NCBI GenBank assembly: GCA_963682175.1
Contig: OY821782.1
Location: 26,123,741 to 26,187,740 of the forward strand
Direction of reading: 5' to 3'
Source: Triglochin maritima
Taxonomy: Eukaryota > Streptophyta > Magnoliopsida > Alismatales > Juncaginaceae
DNA length: 64,000 nucleotides
A program made the translations under genes and the position numbers. The notes under the pieces are model-generated. The model did no database searches and was not told the origin of the DNA. It saw only the letters and a program-made list of their open reading frames with translations. Shown in pieces: positions 1-17,177 of the stretch (the stretch's first letter is position 1; each line of letters begins with the position of its first letter).

Positions 1-22
1 AAATTGATATCAGATATAATCA

Positions 23-397
23 GACCCCGCTTGGGTAACTAAAGGTTTCAAATCTTTGGTTTCAAAAATGTATTTTTCAAGTTAAAATCCAATTCAAATA
101 ATGTGTTATGAAAATACATTATCCTATGCAATAATGTGTTTGGTTTTGGCTAAAAAAACACATTTTTCGTAAAATCAAATATTTCATGAGAAAAAAAGAA
201 AGAAAATATAACATATTTGAGATAAAAAAGAGGTACTATCTCTTTTTTCAAAATACGTTTTTTCAGCCAAAAATGCATATTTATAATGTATTATTCAGGG
301 TTATCCAAACACCCCCGTAGGATGAAAAACTGTTTTTCTGAATAATCTAGCTTCCCTTGAAAATCATGGTATTTGAGGCTATCCAAAGAGGCCCCCA
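23..397. mobile_element. Candidate MITE (PIF/Harbinger-like ends)
   Basis: The two ends look like imperfect inverted repeats: GACCCCGCTTGGGTAAC at the left and, on the opposite strand, GGGGGCCTCTTTGGATAGCC at the right. The interior is AT-rich and non-coding. I could not find a clean target-site duplication, so the boundaries and class are tentative. If the BSK gene continues past position 1, this lies in its intron. Confidence 0.3.
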
Positions 398-812
398 GTG
401 ATTTCATATCATTTAAGGGTAACTGTAATTGCACAAAATTGCAAACAACCGCAATATCTGTCCTTATAACGAGAAACTAGAAAGAATAGTCTAAAGTTTT
501 AGATGTCCATTATATTTTATTTCCTTACAAGTAATATATTTGTTTTCAGATGATGACAAACTACATCAATCTATTAAAATGAGAACATACAAAAAACTGT
601 AGCATTTCCTCCAAAAAAAGATGCTGTAATGAAACAAATGTCATTGGGATATTACGATGTCACTATATTGTGACTAGCGAACTGAGCCTTTTGAAGAGCA
701 ATGCAATATTAATTTATAATTGATAACATAACTAAAACAGAAAGTTGAGATAGAATTACATAGGGAAGACCATGTTCCTACCACGTGAAACTGAAATACG
801 TGTATAAAATAC

Positions 813-6604
<5,792 letters not shown>

Positions 6605-6949
6605 AAGGTTTAACTTTCTCTCACTCCTCTCTTTCTTCCGCAACTTTTAACTTCAAACGCAAAAGCAAAGGTCCTCTAGTCCTTTGGGACCTTTTTTTCC
6701 TTCAAATCCTCCCAAAGAACTCAGATGAAACAGAAAAAATAATTGTGCCACTCTCTTTGTTAGACACCTTTTTTTCTGAGCACTAAGCAAACAAAGTGAT
6801 CCAACACCAATGATTACCCTTAAAATGGAACTTTTTTTCCCGTTTAAATCAAACAAATGCCTCACACTATCTCTGACTCACCGGAAAGATCTAATTTCAG
6901 CTTTACCACTTCCTCCTTTTGGCTCTTTTTATCTGATTCGAAGCTTCCA

Positions 6950-7350
6950 ACAGAACTCTTACCCAAAAACACCAAAAGATCAAGTTTCTCCTCTACTTCT
7001 CCCCTACTTTCTCACTTCCCGTCCCAAAAAACTCGAAAGATCGAATCTTTGTCACCATTTCTCCGTAACAACTCCGACCCAAAACCAAAAACCGAAGCTT
7101 TCACCACTTTTCCGGAGAAATAGCTGCGACCCAAAACTAAACATCAAATATTTCTCCCACTCCACTTCTTTTCACAAAACAGGTCCGACCCAAAACCAAA
7201 AACCGAATCTTCCCCCACTCCACTTTTTTCTTCCAAAAAACTCCGACCAAAAACCAAAGATCGAATCTTTCACCTGCTTCTTCACTTTTTCTTCGGAAAT
7301 ATCGGACCCAAAACCAGAGATCGAATCTTTCTTCTACTGCTCCGACCCAA
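6950..7350. repeat. Degenerate tandem repeat upstream of BSK
   Basis: About six to seven diverged units of roughly 55-65 bp, each with TCCGACCCAAAACCAAA followed by a GATCGAATCTTTC-like box and a pyrimidine-rich run. Clear units start near 7076, 7186, 7242 and 7304; earlier ones near 6975 and 7030 are weaker. Open frames across it on the plus strand come from the repeat and its low stop density. It lies 350-750 bp upstream of the BSK start codon, so it may be promoter or leader DNA. Confidence 0.6.
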
Positions 7351-7370
7351 GGGTGGTGTTTTCTTGAGAT

Positions 7371-8019
7371 GAGTGCGGGATTTCACGTGGAGGGGGGCAG
7401 ATGAGGAGAGAGAGGCACGTGATGGGAAGGGGGAGGAGGGACTTGGATTTGGGGTCTGCTGCGAAGTGTGCCCTTGAGCAGTGTTTGTAAGATAGCAGAA
7501 GCAGCAGCTCTGCAGTGGTGTTGGGTCTGCTGTCGATGTCTGCACACTGCACCAAAACCACCCAGCTATACTATCTTTTCTTTGTTGAAAAAACTATAAT
7601 ATATTTGTCATTGTTTTTTACTATTAACTATTACGATGCCTAGATCTTTGTTTTGTGCTCCGGGGCTTAAAACAAGTGATCAAATCTCCTTATTTCAATA
7701 GCCTTGTGATAAATTCAGGAAAGAGAATGAGTTTTCTAATATTTTGATTTATTGATTTCAGGTTCATTCAATTTTCTAATATTTCCTAAAAGAAGTTTTT
7801 GGGTGGCATTGAAACCGATTTTTTCCCTTCAGATTAACATGATATATATGCAATATTCGCATCAATTATTGAGTAGTATACACACTAATCTAAAAAAGTT
7901 GGCAACTCAGGTCTAATTAAGGTGAGTTGGTCAATATATTCGAATTCAATTGTAACATAATATCATCTAAGGCAATCAATTCCCTTATTTGGTTGAGTCC
8001 AAATGTTCGATAGAATATG
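7371..8019. other. Non-coding upstream DNA
   Basis: A G-rich stretch at 7371-7450 is followed by AT-rich sequence. I see no gene, terminal repeat or recognisable element here. Confidence 0.5.
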
Positions 8020-8027
8020 GTTTCAAT

Positions 8028-8194
8028 CAATGTTTAGGTAACGCCTAGGCGAGCCTCGGCGACCGGGTGCGTCTGGTAGCCTAGGTGATTGTGCGACCGC
8101 CCAGGCGACCGTCCATTTCACCCAGCTTTGCTGCGCAATAGGCGGTGATCGCCCAAGCGACTACGCCGACGGGCGGTCGCCTACGTGAACACTG
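8028..8194. mobile_element. 167-bp hAT-type MITE
   Basis: A perfect 8-bp target-site duplication, GTTTCAAT, lies at 8020-8027 and 8195-8202. The ends CAATGTTTAGGTAACGCC and, from the right, CAGTGTTCACGTAGGCGACC are inverted repeats. The interior is GC-rich with repeated GCCTAGGCGA/TCGCCTAGGC-like boxes that would fold into a hairpin. Non-coding. Confidence 0.78.
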
Positions 8195-8442
8195 GTTTCA
8201 ATGAATCCAATGTCAATGAATTGTCCGTCCCTTTTGATGTAACTAACAAAAGATAGATTATTATATTAGGGAACATTATGGAGCTTAACTGGCTATTGTA
8301 CATAAAATGAAACAATACCAAAACTCAAATATAGATAACCAAACCTTTATTTATTCCCGCAAGTGATATCATTGCTAGTATATTAGGCTATGTTTTTATA
8401 TCATATTTAAGGCATAAATAATGTTTAGTGAGTCAATGGGTT

Positions 8443-10672
8443 TAAGGGTGCAAATGCTTACCGAATATTCGAGTATCTGATCCGAAAATTTCTATTTATT
8501 TGGTATTTGACAAGGGTTAGGCTACCTAATTAAAATTGGGAATGGAATTGGTCATGTATACATTACCAATTAGAAATTCGGATAAGAATTCTGATATACC
8601 GCCCACCAAATCCGAGTATCTGAATATCCAAATAAAATAATATTATTATAATATCTAATCTAATATCCAAAGGTTCATATTCAATCTTACTTTAAATCCA
8701 AAGGTTAGATTTCACTTCACCTAATACCTAAACCAAACCTTATTCCTCTCCAACTCCCCTCTGTCGCATACATACCCAAACACCAAACCTTATTTTCTCC
8801 TCCAACTCCAACTCTCCAAGTCTCACCCGCCAGCTAGAGGAGGAAGATCATGCGCTCCACAAGGACCACAACCTCGAGGAGTTCCCCTACTGCGAGAGTC
8901 TCGTCCACAACCCCGACTTCCTTTTGACCCGAGAGTCTCGTCCACAACCGCAAGAGCAGAACCATCGTCTAGAAGCTCTTCGTCGGAGGTATTGTTTCTT
9001 TAAGCTTCTGGATTTGGGATTCCGGTTGGTTTTCCCGTTACATGATCATGATGACTTCCACTTCATCTTCTCTTCTATCTTTTCTTTTTTTTTCTTTTTT
9101 AAACAATAAAATGACATTAGGCAATGTTTGTGTATGACTTTGTGGGGAGATCAGGAGGAACCTGATAGCAAGTTTTTTTCTTTCAATTGAATGTTTGCTT
9201 GATGATTTCTTATAATTTAAGTCTGAAATTTTGAACTTAGATGTGTGCAACATGTCTTATTTTTGGTATCTTATCTATTAGGTTTATTTAAGATTGAAAA
9301 ATTGGATGTTTGCTTGATTATTTCTTTTGGTTTTAAGTCTGAAATTTTGAACTGTAATGTGTGGAACATCTTATTTCAAATAGCTTTGCAAAATAAAATG
9401 TTAGAAACACAAGATGGTAACGTGAATGTTGAATCTAAAAGTGAACCAGTATAACAAACAACGAAGATTGTGGTCTAAGGCATGGGATGATTTTGATAGA
9501 AAGAGGGGTAATAATGGTGATATCACTGCTACCTGCAAACATTGTATGAAGTCCATTTCAGTGAATAGTTCAGTGGAACAACTTGTCTTTTTAACCATCT
9601 CAAAGTTTGCATTCATTATAAAAGAAAAAATGGACAAAATGCAAGAAAGGGTTAGCTTATGATTAAAGCATCATAAACAAAAAAAGATGGGACTAATGAC
9701 ATAGAGTGTTTTAAGTTTGATCAAGGTGTAAGTAGACAACATTTTGCAAATATGTTTATTTTGCATGAATACCCGTTTTCCATGACTGAACACGTTGGAT
9801 TCAGGACATTCATTAGTAGTTTGGAGCCAAAGTTTAAGTTGTTCTCACGTGCTACAGTTCAAGCAGATTGTATGAAAACAATTGAAAGAGAGAAGAAAAA
9901 GGATTATAAAACACTCAAAAGCCTTAAATCTTGAGTAAGTCTAACTATGGATATGTGGACAGCCCTTCGTAGTAAGGGATATTTGTGTATGACTTGTCAA
10001 TTCATTAGTGAGAAATGGAAGCTTGAGAAAAAAAATGAACTTTGTTTATGTAAAGTCTCCTCATGGGGCAGAAGAACTTGCTAAAGTACTATAAGAATGC
10101 ATTTATGCATCGAATATAGATAGTAAGTTGTTTAACTTTGCGTTAGATAATTGTTCAACAAATGACAAGATCATTACAGAACTGCTTGAAGATGTCAATT
10201 TCAAAAAAACTTGCTTGCCAATGGGAAGTTCTTTCATTCTAGATGTTGTGCTCATATACTGAATAGTTATGATTATTGTGAGCTGCTTCTCATACAATTT
10301 TTTCATGTTTCTACAGTACCATTCTTATTGGACTTTATTCTAATGAACTTTGTATTGGACTTTATTCTTACTTATCTGTAAGTTCTAATAGGATAAAGAA
10401 CTTTGAAATGAGAGGTGGCTAAGAGGATATTTATCTTGTTAATAAAGTGGAAATTACATGAATTAAGTGCTTTTATAGGTTTATGTTAAAATAGCATTTC
10501 GAATTCGGATATTATCCAAATTCGAATTGGTATCCGGAAATTTAAAATAATTAATTTCGAATTCGGACATGACACTCAATTTCGGATATGAAATCGGATT
10601 TGGTACGAAGTTTCAAAACTCGGATTCGGATATATGCATTACCAAATTCGAAAATATCCATTTGCACCCCTA
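8443..10672 (+). mobile_element. Decayed hAT element with BED-finger transposase
   Basis: The ends are TAAGGGTGCAAATGC on the left and, on the opposite strand, TAGGGGTGCAAATGGA on the right. The flanks AATGGGTT (8435-8442) and ATTGGGTC (10673-10680) match at 6 of 8 positions, as an old hAT duplication would. Both subterminal regions (8460-8700 and 10500-10660) carry many TTCGGATA/GAATTCGG motifs. The transposase pseudogene lies between. 8815-8995 is GC-richer and may be the leader or a lost first exon. Confidence 0.75.
9440..10330 (+). pseudogene. hAT transposase pseudogene (RICESLEEPER/DAYSLEEPER type)
   Basis: Recognisable pieces in order: a BED zinc finger (KAWDDFDRKRGN, then CKHC, near 9470-9550); GFRTFISSLEPKFKLFSR near 9800; the first catalytic region with TMDMWTALRSKGYLC near 9945-9990; and LDNCSTNDKIITELL near 10143. 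Frame changes and stops separate the pieces. The C-terminal dimerisation region is missing before the right terminus, so the gene is dead and 3'-truncated. Confidence 0.8.
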
Positions 10673-10680
10673 ATTGGGTC

Positions 10681-11122
10681 CATATTGGAATCTACTAATG
10701 ATGGCTTCACACTTTTATACTGTGACCAATTTTGTGTAGCAGATTGTTAAGTTTTCTTTTTTTATAAGCAGCTTTCTTTGTTTTGTATTTTCAGTATATA
10801 CATTTTACGGATAAACTTTAAAGTTGACCCTGGTAGTTAAATGAAATTTCAGATTCCAATGTTTATAATATGATCTTGTGACTACTTTTCCATATAATAT
10901 TTTTCATTCAATATTCATTTTTTTGGAACAAATGCTTTTATTTGATTTGATTTCATATTGTTATTGCCTTTATTTCAATAAGTCTACTAAGTACAATGGT
11001 CGACCCCCAAGAGAAATGGTCGACTGAACTCGACTTATTGAGAGTTTCTCAAGTTTTGGATTTCTTATGGTCGACAACCTACCGTAGGTGGAAACGATAG
11101 GTCATCAAAGGTATGTATTTCA
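10681..11122. other. AT-rich DNA with scattered GGTCGAC motifs
   Basis: No gene. GGTCGACC or GGTCGACT occurs near 11000-11030 and GGTCGACAAC near 11070, resembling decayed copies of the LTR palindrome found later. This may be a small LTR remnant, but no ends are visible. Confidence 0.35.
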
Positions 11123-11766
11123 ATGATTATAAATATACTAGTTGTTGGTAGTTATGGGACTCGTGGCAGTTGGACCCCGGGGCTGGCACGGGCCAAGCAT
11201 GGGTTGTGCCATGCCGGTACAACATGGTGCCCTGGGGGGGGCGGATCTAGGAGCGTGAGGTCGGGTTTTTTTTCGCTCGAGTCAGATTTCGATTTTTCGA
11301 TTGTTTTTTTTATTTGAAGTAAGTATATAATCATAATTGAATTAACAAACAAACTACAATTTGTTTTTTTCCCAAAATAACTAATTTATTTATTAATAAT
11401 TGTTGACTTAAATCAAGAAACAATAATTGGTTACATATGGAAACAACTCAGAGGCTAGCTAAACGTAATGAGTAATGAAAAAAACTTAAGGGGTATTAAG
11501 AAAGAATTACTCTTTAAACATAATGGTTTAGCTAATTCGTCTTCAATCTTCATCGTCATTGTTGTCGTTAAGACACATGTTTTGCATTCTGTCTGCAGCG
11601 TTCATCCAATCCTTCAGGCATACTCTCATCTTGATTGACTTGTCGGACATCTTTTGCGACTTGTCAGTCAAGACACGTTTACCTGCACTAAATGCAGACA
11701 CTGACGTCACAGTTGACGTCGAAATAATAATAAGTCTCGTGTCATCAAGAAGACCAATGGAAACCT
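11123..11766 (-). mobile_element. Remnant of a second hAT element
   Basis: The coding remnant below is followed, downstream on its strand, by GC-rich sequence with GGCACGGGCC and GTGCCATGCCGG motifs at 11170-11225. Such motifs are common in subterminal regions of plant hAT elements. Neither terminus nor a duplication could be fixed. Confidence 0.5.
11543..11766 (-). pseudogene. hAT transposase C-terminal dimerisation fragment
   Basis: Read on the minus strand, this gives SAFSAGKRVLTDKSQKMSD followed by VCLKDWMNAADRMQ, then an acidic tail (DNNDDED) and a stop at 11543. The motif order is the conserved hAT C-terminal block. Everything upstream of this block is missing. It lies on the opposite strand from the 8443-10672 element and comes from a separate copy. 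Confidence 0.72.
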
Positions 11767-11825
11767 ACCTGAGTTCTTTATGCATCAGTCTGATACATCA
11801 AAAGTTTTTAACTCAACAGTAGTTA

Positions 11826-12000
11826 TGTAACACCCCAAACATTAGTCCAACATTGGTTAACATAAAAATGTTAGTGTGAGTTATAGTGACATGAGTCCAC
11901 TATCATAACACTTACCAACTTAACTTTTGTGACAATAGGTGAGTGTCGTAGGTTAACGGGCTCATGGGTAACAGATTGGACTCGGGCTCGGGACGTTACA
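11826..12000 (+). mobile_element. 175-bp LTR (family E)
   Basis: It begins TGTAACACCC and ends GACGTTACA, so the ends form a TGTAAC/GTTACA inverted pair, and a primer-binding site follows three bases later. No second LTR is seen downstream. A diverged fragment of the same family is at about 25347-25432. The very short LTR suggests a small TRIM-like element or a degraded Ty3 element. Confidence 0.6.
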
Positions 12001-12003
12001 AAA

Positions 12004-12015
12004 TGGTATCAGAGC
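12004..12015 (+). promoter_or_regulatory. Primer-binding site (initiator tRNA-Met type)
   Basis: TGGTATCAGAGC is the standard plant retrotransposon primer-binding site complementary to the 3' end of initiator tRNA-Met. It lies three bases after the LTR end at 12000. Confidence 0.75.
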
Positions 12016-12692
12016 TTAAAAGGTTCCACCGTGCACAGAATCCAAGGACATTTACCAACATAAATGCTAGGCATTTATTATTGTTATCACATGATATTTT
12101 ACTGCAGACAATATGTAATGCCCTCGATCTCACGAGTACACATGTTAGGGAGTCCAAGCGATGTTGCAATCAGAGTCTCCGCGACGACCGAGAGAGTTAC
12201 AATGAAAATGAATATATACGGGAAATAAAGCATACATGGATAAACAAATGAGATATAAAACAAAAAAGGAAACTATTCATATATGGAAATTACTCGGGAT
12301 TCATTACATAAAAGGTTTAACTCAAAAGAAACAACATAAATACAGAAGCAAACAAGATAACTGGAAGAAATTGGCTGACGTGTCCCTCGTGTATAGAATC
12401 CTCCAAAACATCTCCATTCCAACCCCTATCTGAAACTTAAGTAAAGCAAAACAACAATAAAATATGTGTGAGTTTTCAATAAGAAAACCTTGTATGCCCC
12501 CGGTCTAAAAACAGGATAAAGAGTCATGCATGAAACTTAAAATGTGACACATGCAAACAAGCAAAGGTCACGACTCCACATAGCTGCGACTATCGGGCGT
12601 CTCCTAATGAGATCCCTTTACATAGGAATCCAACCACAAGCCATGTTGGTCTAATCCATAAGCGGGTCACCCAAAAGTGTGACCCACCGCTT
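12016..12692. other. Unassigned retrotransposon-derived DNA
   Basis: No intact gene or domain. From its position after a primer-binding site, the first part is probably leader or internal sequence of the family E element. A TGTAATGCCC motif near 12114 could start another LTR, but I found no matching end. Confidence 0.35.
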
Positions 12693-14130
12693 TGTTAGCT
12701 TTTTGACCTTAATCTATGTTTTGATGATTTAATCAACCTAATCTTAATTGTAATCAATGTAGAGTAGCACTCATATTGCATAACATATATATTGCTTTGT
12801 GCTAACTTCTACAGGTGATCAAGACTCAAGGAAGAAATGATTCAAGTCAAGACATCTAATCAAACTCATTTGAAGACATGTAATTTGCATTTCTTTTGAG
12901 TCTTAGGAACTTTGTGTAATTGAGCATACTTGAGCTAAAATCAACTCAAACACACACTAGGTTCCCTATAGAAGTCACACACAAAATTTCACATCAATTG
13001 GACTTCAATAGATTACCTAAACTTAGACTGGAAAACACTAAACACTAAACCTGAATAATCTGCCCACATTCGGTCGACCGAACCAAACCTTTCGGTCAAC
13101 CGACCCAAACATTTCAGTCGACCGAGTGATCAATTATCTCGTAGTGTTTTCACTGCCCATATTCGGTCGACCGTGCAGACCTTTTCGGTCGACTGAATCA
13201 ACACAATTTTCCAACTGTTAGACTTGTCGTATTATACCAACGGTCGTATTCGAATTATTCACAAATACCCCAAAATACATTTTGCCTATCGGTCGACCGT
13301 GGACCTATTTTGGTCGACCAAACTTAAGTCTCTCCAAATTGTGCAACTGCCTGGACGTTTTCGGTCGACCGAAGACTTTGTATCGGTCGACCGAACTTGA
13401 TCATTTTTGCCAACCCCGTAGAGTCTGTTAGTTTTCAGTCGACCGAACCTTATTCGGTGTTCGACCATTAACTTAAGTATACCTTTGTCAATAGCTTGTT
13501 CCGGTCGATCGTTCCTTTATCGGCCGACCGAACTTACTCAGAATTGGGTCCTGCAGGTTGTTGTTTTGTGATTCTCACTCAAACCTTACCCAACTTAACC
13601 CCAACGGCTATAACACCTTAGGAGCTTATAAATAGGTGTTCCCATGACACAATTACACAATTTTTACACTTTCATTTGTCATATACACTTAAGAGAAAAC
13701 TCCAAGTCTCCCATTCGACAAATCCTACTCTACAAGCTATACTTCCACATCTTAGATCAATTCCACATCATAAGCTAAGTGTGCTCAAGTTAGAGAGTAA
13801 GTGATCCACTCAACCATTGTTGTTCAAGGAAGCAAGGACTTCAGTGAAAGCCCGAAGTGTCCCTCTCGGATTGTGAGAGAAGAAAGTCAAGCTCCCGAGG
13901 GTGTTCGCGGAGCTTGTTTTGTAAAAGGCTTAATCTCGGCCCTGAACGAGGTTGATAGTGAAGACGCAAGCGGAGCTCGAGGGAGTTCGAGCGGAGCTTG
14001 CAAGAGAGGAAGTAGGCGGGAGGCCGAACCTCTATAAAAATCTGGTGCCTTCTTGTTGGTTTGCATTATCTCTTCCTTTGCTTGCTAGTTTAGTTTTTAA
14101 TTCCGCTGCATATACTTGATTGCTTAAACT
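12693..14130 (+). mobile_element. Sirevirus-like Copia LTR, forward copy
   Basis: It begins TGTTAGCTTTTTGACC, like the LTR at 25438. It carries a palindrome array at 13071-13530, a probable TATA region (CTTATAAATAGG near 13625), and a long transcribed part rich in GAG/GCGG triplets. The expected CA end and primer-binding site are missing, so the right boundary is approximate. The open frame at 13801-14037 lies in this LTR and is not a gene. Confidence 0.6.
13071..13530. repeat. CGGTCGACCG palindrome array 1
   Basis: About twelve copies of CGGTCGACCG or one- to two-base variants (CGGTCAACCG, CAGTCGACCG, TGGTCGACCA, CGGTCGATCG, CGGCCGACCG). Exact copies include 13071-13080. Irregular spacing of about 20-80 bp. 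It lies upstream of the TATA region of the LTR, in U3. Confidence 0.85.
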
Positions 14131-14400
14131 AGTAGGTAATTAGATTAAGAGTGATTAAAACTAAGCCTCATTTACGATCGTACATGCTTGGCACAAAGTA
14201 GTCTTCCGAATTGACACCCCAACTTGCGGCAAAGTCCTACATGATACCATCGCAAGCTGGGTATTCCCATCCTGTAGCAAATGGCAGTGCACACGTCCAG
14301 GTCTTATCTCACGCCTGACCTCTATACATATAGGTCTTTCCATTAGGCCCGTTGGCCCCACGAACAATAGTGCCCAGATTAATCATCTTTCAAAAATGAA
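14131..14400. other. Spacer between two inverted Sirevirus-like LTRs
   Basis: Non-coding, moderately GC-rich. No recognised domain, repeat end or primer-binding site. Confidence 0.35.
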
Positions 14401-15055
14401 CATGCAATGCACACACATGTATAAATACAATTAATGCAATGACTGAGGATCTAATAGGCCATAAGATTGGTCTAAAAGGTGATGAATAAACTAATTAAGT
14501 TCTTTAAAAGTTTAGGCAATTTAAAGCAAAAATAATATAATGTTAAGGAGAAAGAGAAGCAAACCACGACACATATGTATAGAGGTTTGGATCAAACCAC
14601 TAGATCCTAGTTCTCTCTTACGAATTGTTTTTCCTCGAGCAACTTCGCGTACTCCATTATTCTGATCTCCGATCCGGGCCGAGATCAAGCATTTACACTT
14701 CAAGCTTGAGAACACCCTCGCCAAGCTTAGACCACCTTCTCACAATCCGAGAAGAACTTCACTCCGGACGCTAATACAACATTTTGCTGGAGAATTGAGT
14801 AACAAGTTCTAATCTTGAGCACTTGAATGATTGATGAATGCAATGAGTGATTCAAGTGGAAAGATTGAGCATAAAGAGAAATTTAGAGCAATTGAGAGTA
14901 GTATGAGCTTTAGAGAAATGATTGGTGACCCTATAAGGTAGTTCTAAGCTCTATTTATAAGCTCCAAACTTAATCTAGCTGTTGGGATTGAATTGGTAAT
15001 GATTTGAGTAAGATGCATAAAACAAGGAAGATCAAAACTCAAATCAAGATACAAT

Positions 15056-15590
15056 CGGTCGACCGGATCGGGCTAAACAATCGGCTGGTTTCTTGTAAAT
15101 AAGAAAATGGTCGAGATGAAGAGCATCCTGGTCGATCCACCAAGGCAAGAACTTAAGTGAACGGCCAAACCAGATAAAGGGATGGTCGACCATTAAGGGA
15201 GATTTGGCTAGGGTAAATTGTAATCGGTCGAACGAAAGGCTGGATAAACGTTTCGACCAAAAACAAAAAGATTTGAACAATAATATTTCTTTAACCGGTC
15301 GACCGCCATCATGGCATTATTCGACCGGTGGACAAATACAAAAGAGGGGTTAGGTGAAAGTATGTGTATACGACCGTTGTATAATACGACAAGTATAACG
15401 ATCATATTTAAATGAAATATAGGAAGCCAAACAAACAAAACTTACATTTTGGTCGACCGATTGTCACGCTAACCAAGACACGTGTCAAGATATAACTTAT
15501 GAACAATAAGGAGTTGGTCGAACTGGGATATATCGATTGACAAAATCAAACGATCGAATTGGGATAAATATTCGGTTGATCGTTGATCGA
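15056..15590. repeat. CGGTCGACCG palindrome array 2 (degraded)
   Basis: Copies include CGGTCGACCG at 15056-15065, ACCGGTCGACCGCC near 15295, GGTCGACCATT near 15183 and GGTCGACCGA at 15451-15460, plus several half-decayed GGTCGA boxes. It is more eroded than array 1, and the solo LTR at 15584 cuts it off. Confidence 0.75.
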
Positions 15591-17131
15591 TCGTTTTATA
15601 TTAACCGCAAGTGCACGGCCGCGTTAAAGCGGTGGCAAATATGGGTCGTCCACTGGGAGGTGTGTCGACAATTGGTTTGTTCGAAGGCGAGAGGTAAAAG
15701 AAGGAGAGAAAGATTGGTTACACTAAACTATACTACAATGTGAAATGAAATGGAGAAGAAGCGATAAAACTAAACCCCAAAGGGGGTAGAAAAATAATGT
15801 GAACATAAAAGAGTGTGTGTGTTCATTAAGCTCCTCACAATATATAGTGCATGAAATCATAAAACTACATCCAACTTTGCCTCTACATGAATTAAGATAA
15901 GACTACATCATTAAAACATACAAGACAATAATTGGAATGAAGCTAAATGAACTCAAGTATAAAGACTAGACCCTACTATGCCTCCACATGAATTAAGATA
16001 AGACTACATCATTAAAACATACAAGACATTAGCTAAGGTAAAGGCAACAAGAGCACATACACTACAAATTGTGTTTCCAACATTAACTTCATCCATATCC
16101 TAACATTATCATTCCCCATAAAATATGTCCACTAATCAAAGCATAAGCTAAGCTTCATTCAAGAGCATTAGCATATCAAAGATAAGAGTGAAAACTCATT
16201 AGATGGTTATGGAAATCATATAAAGCTCAAGGGATAAAAATAACACACACTTAATACACTACATGATTATATCACATATTTCTCCACCCCCCAAATGGGG
16301 ATGGAACTACTCACACATATTTAAACTAACTACTCTAACAAAATGAAGCATTCTACTGAAATAAAACTACACTAATCAAGCAAGAAATAAAGAAGCATAA
16401 AAGGAAAGGAAAGACAAAACAAACATGCACAAATTAAAAGACAAGATTAAAAGAAACTAGAAGAATTATTTTATTAACAATGACTCACATTGAAGGTAGC
16501 ATTCTTCTCCACCTTGAGTTTTTGCTTCAAGGCTCACTCCTTAGTAGAGAGAATGCCACCAAACAATGGGTGATTACAATGGAAGGTGAAGAGTTCTATT
16601 TATAAGCGTGGAAAAAGCTAATCGGGGACAATCCCCCGATGTGGGACTAAACCAATACCAAAAATAGCCTAAACACATGATAATACAAGTCCAGGAGAAA
16701 GCTTAGCGGATCTGGGGCCATATGGACCGCCACTTAGCGGTCCAAGACCGCCAATTGGCGGTCTATAAACTTCAGATCGCGTTGCTTTTGGTTGTGGGCT
16801 TTGCTTCATGGATTTGTTGGTCTTGGATGCATCTACTTGGTTTGTTGGAGCTCCGACCCGAATCGAATTGACAAAATACTCCCCATGAAGGTGTGGAGTT
16901 TCCTGTTTTGCTCTTAGGTCTTTCTGTCTTACGTTCAGGTCCTTCTCCCTTGCATCTTGGTCCTCACGTCTCACAATTAAGTCTTTTTTCCTGCTTTTGG
17001 GTCCTTTCATGGCTCTTCTCTTCAAACCTCTTTATTTCTGAAATTCAAACATAAAACTCGTCACATAGCATTGCTTAGATGTAAGATAATGGATATAAGA
17101 TACAAATATGAGCATGAAATGATGCCAATCA
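15584..17131 (-). mobile_element. Solo LTR, Ty3-type family A
   Basis: A 1548-bp LTR bounded by a perfect 5-bp duplication, ATCGT, at 15579-15583 and 17132-17136. In its own orientation it starts TGATTGGCATCATTTCATGC and ends in CGATCGATCA. It is closely similar to the LTRs of the complete element at 36283-43582. No internal sequence remains, as expected after LTR-LTR recombination. Open frames within it are not genes. Confidence 0.88.
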
Positions 17132-17177
17132 ATCGTTTTAGACAGGGTAAGAGCCTGTTAAAATCGGTCGAACCAAG

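Noticed and set aside
1..812. Remaining TPR exons of the BSK gene
   Set aside because: I searched the minus strand for the TPR block that follows exon 8 in this family and found nothing; the sequence is AT-rich and MITE-like.
6810..7367. 185-codon plus-strand open frame upstream of BSK
   Set aside because: It follows the degenerate tandem repeat, its repeated DPKPK-like peptide only reflects the DNA unit, it has no domain, and a second frame over it is equally open.
13071..13530. CRISPR-like array of short repeats
   Set aside because: Repeats are only 10 bp, spacing is irregular, and the context is a plant LTR; no cas genes are expected or seen.
13801..14037. 78-codon open frame
   Set aside because: It lies within the transcribed part of a Sirevirus-like LTR; codon pattern and sequence show no protein family.
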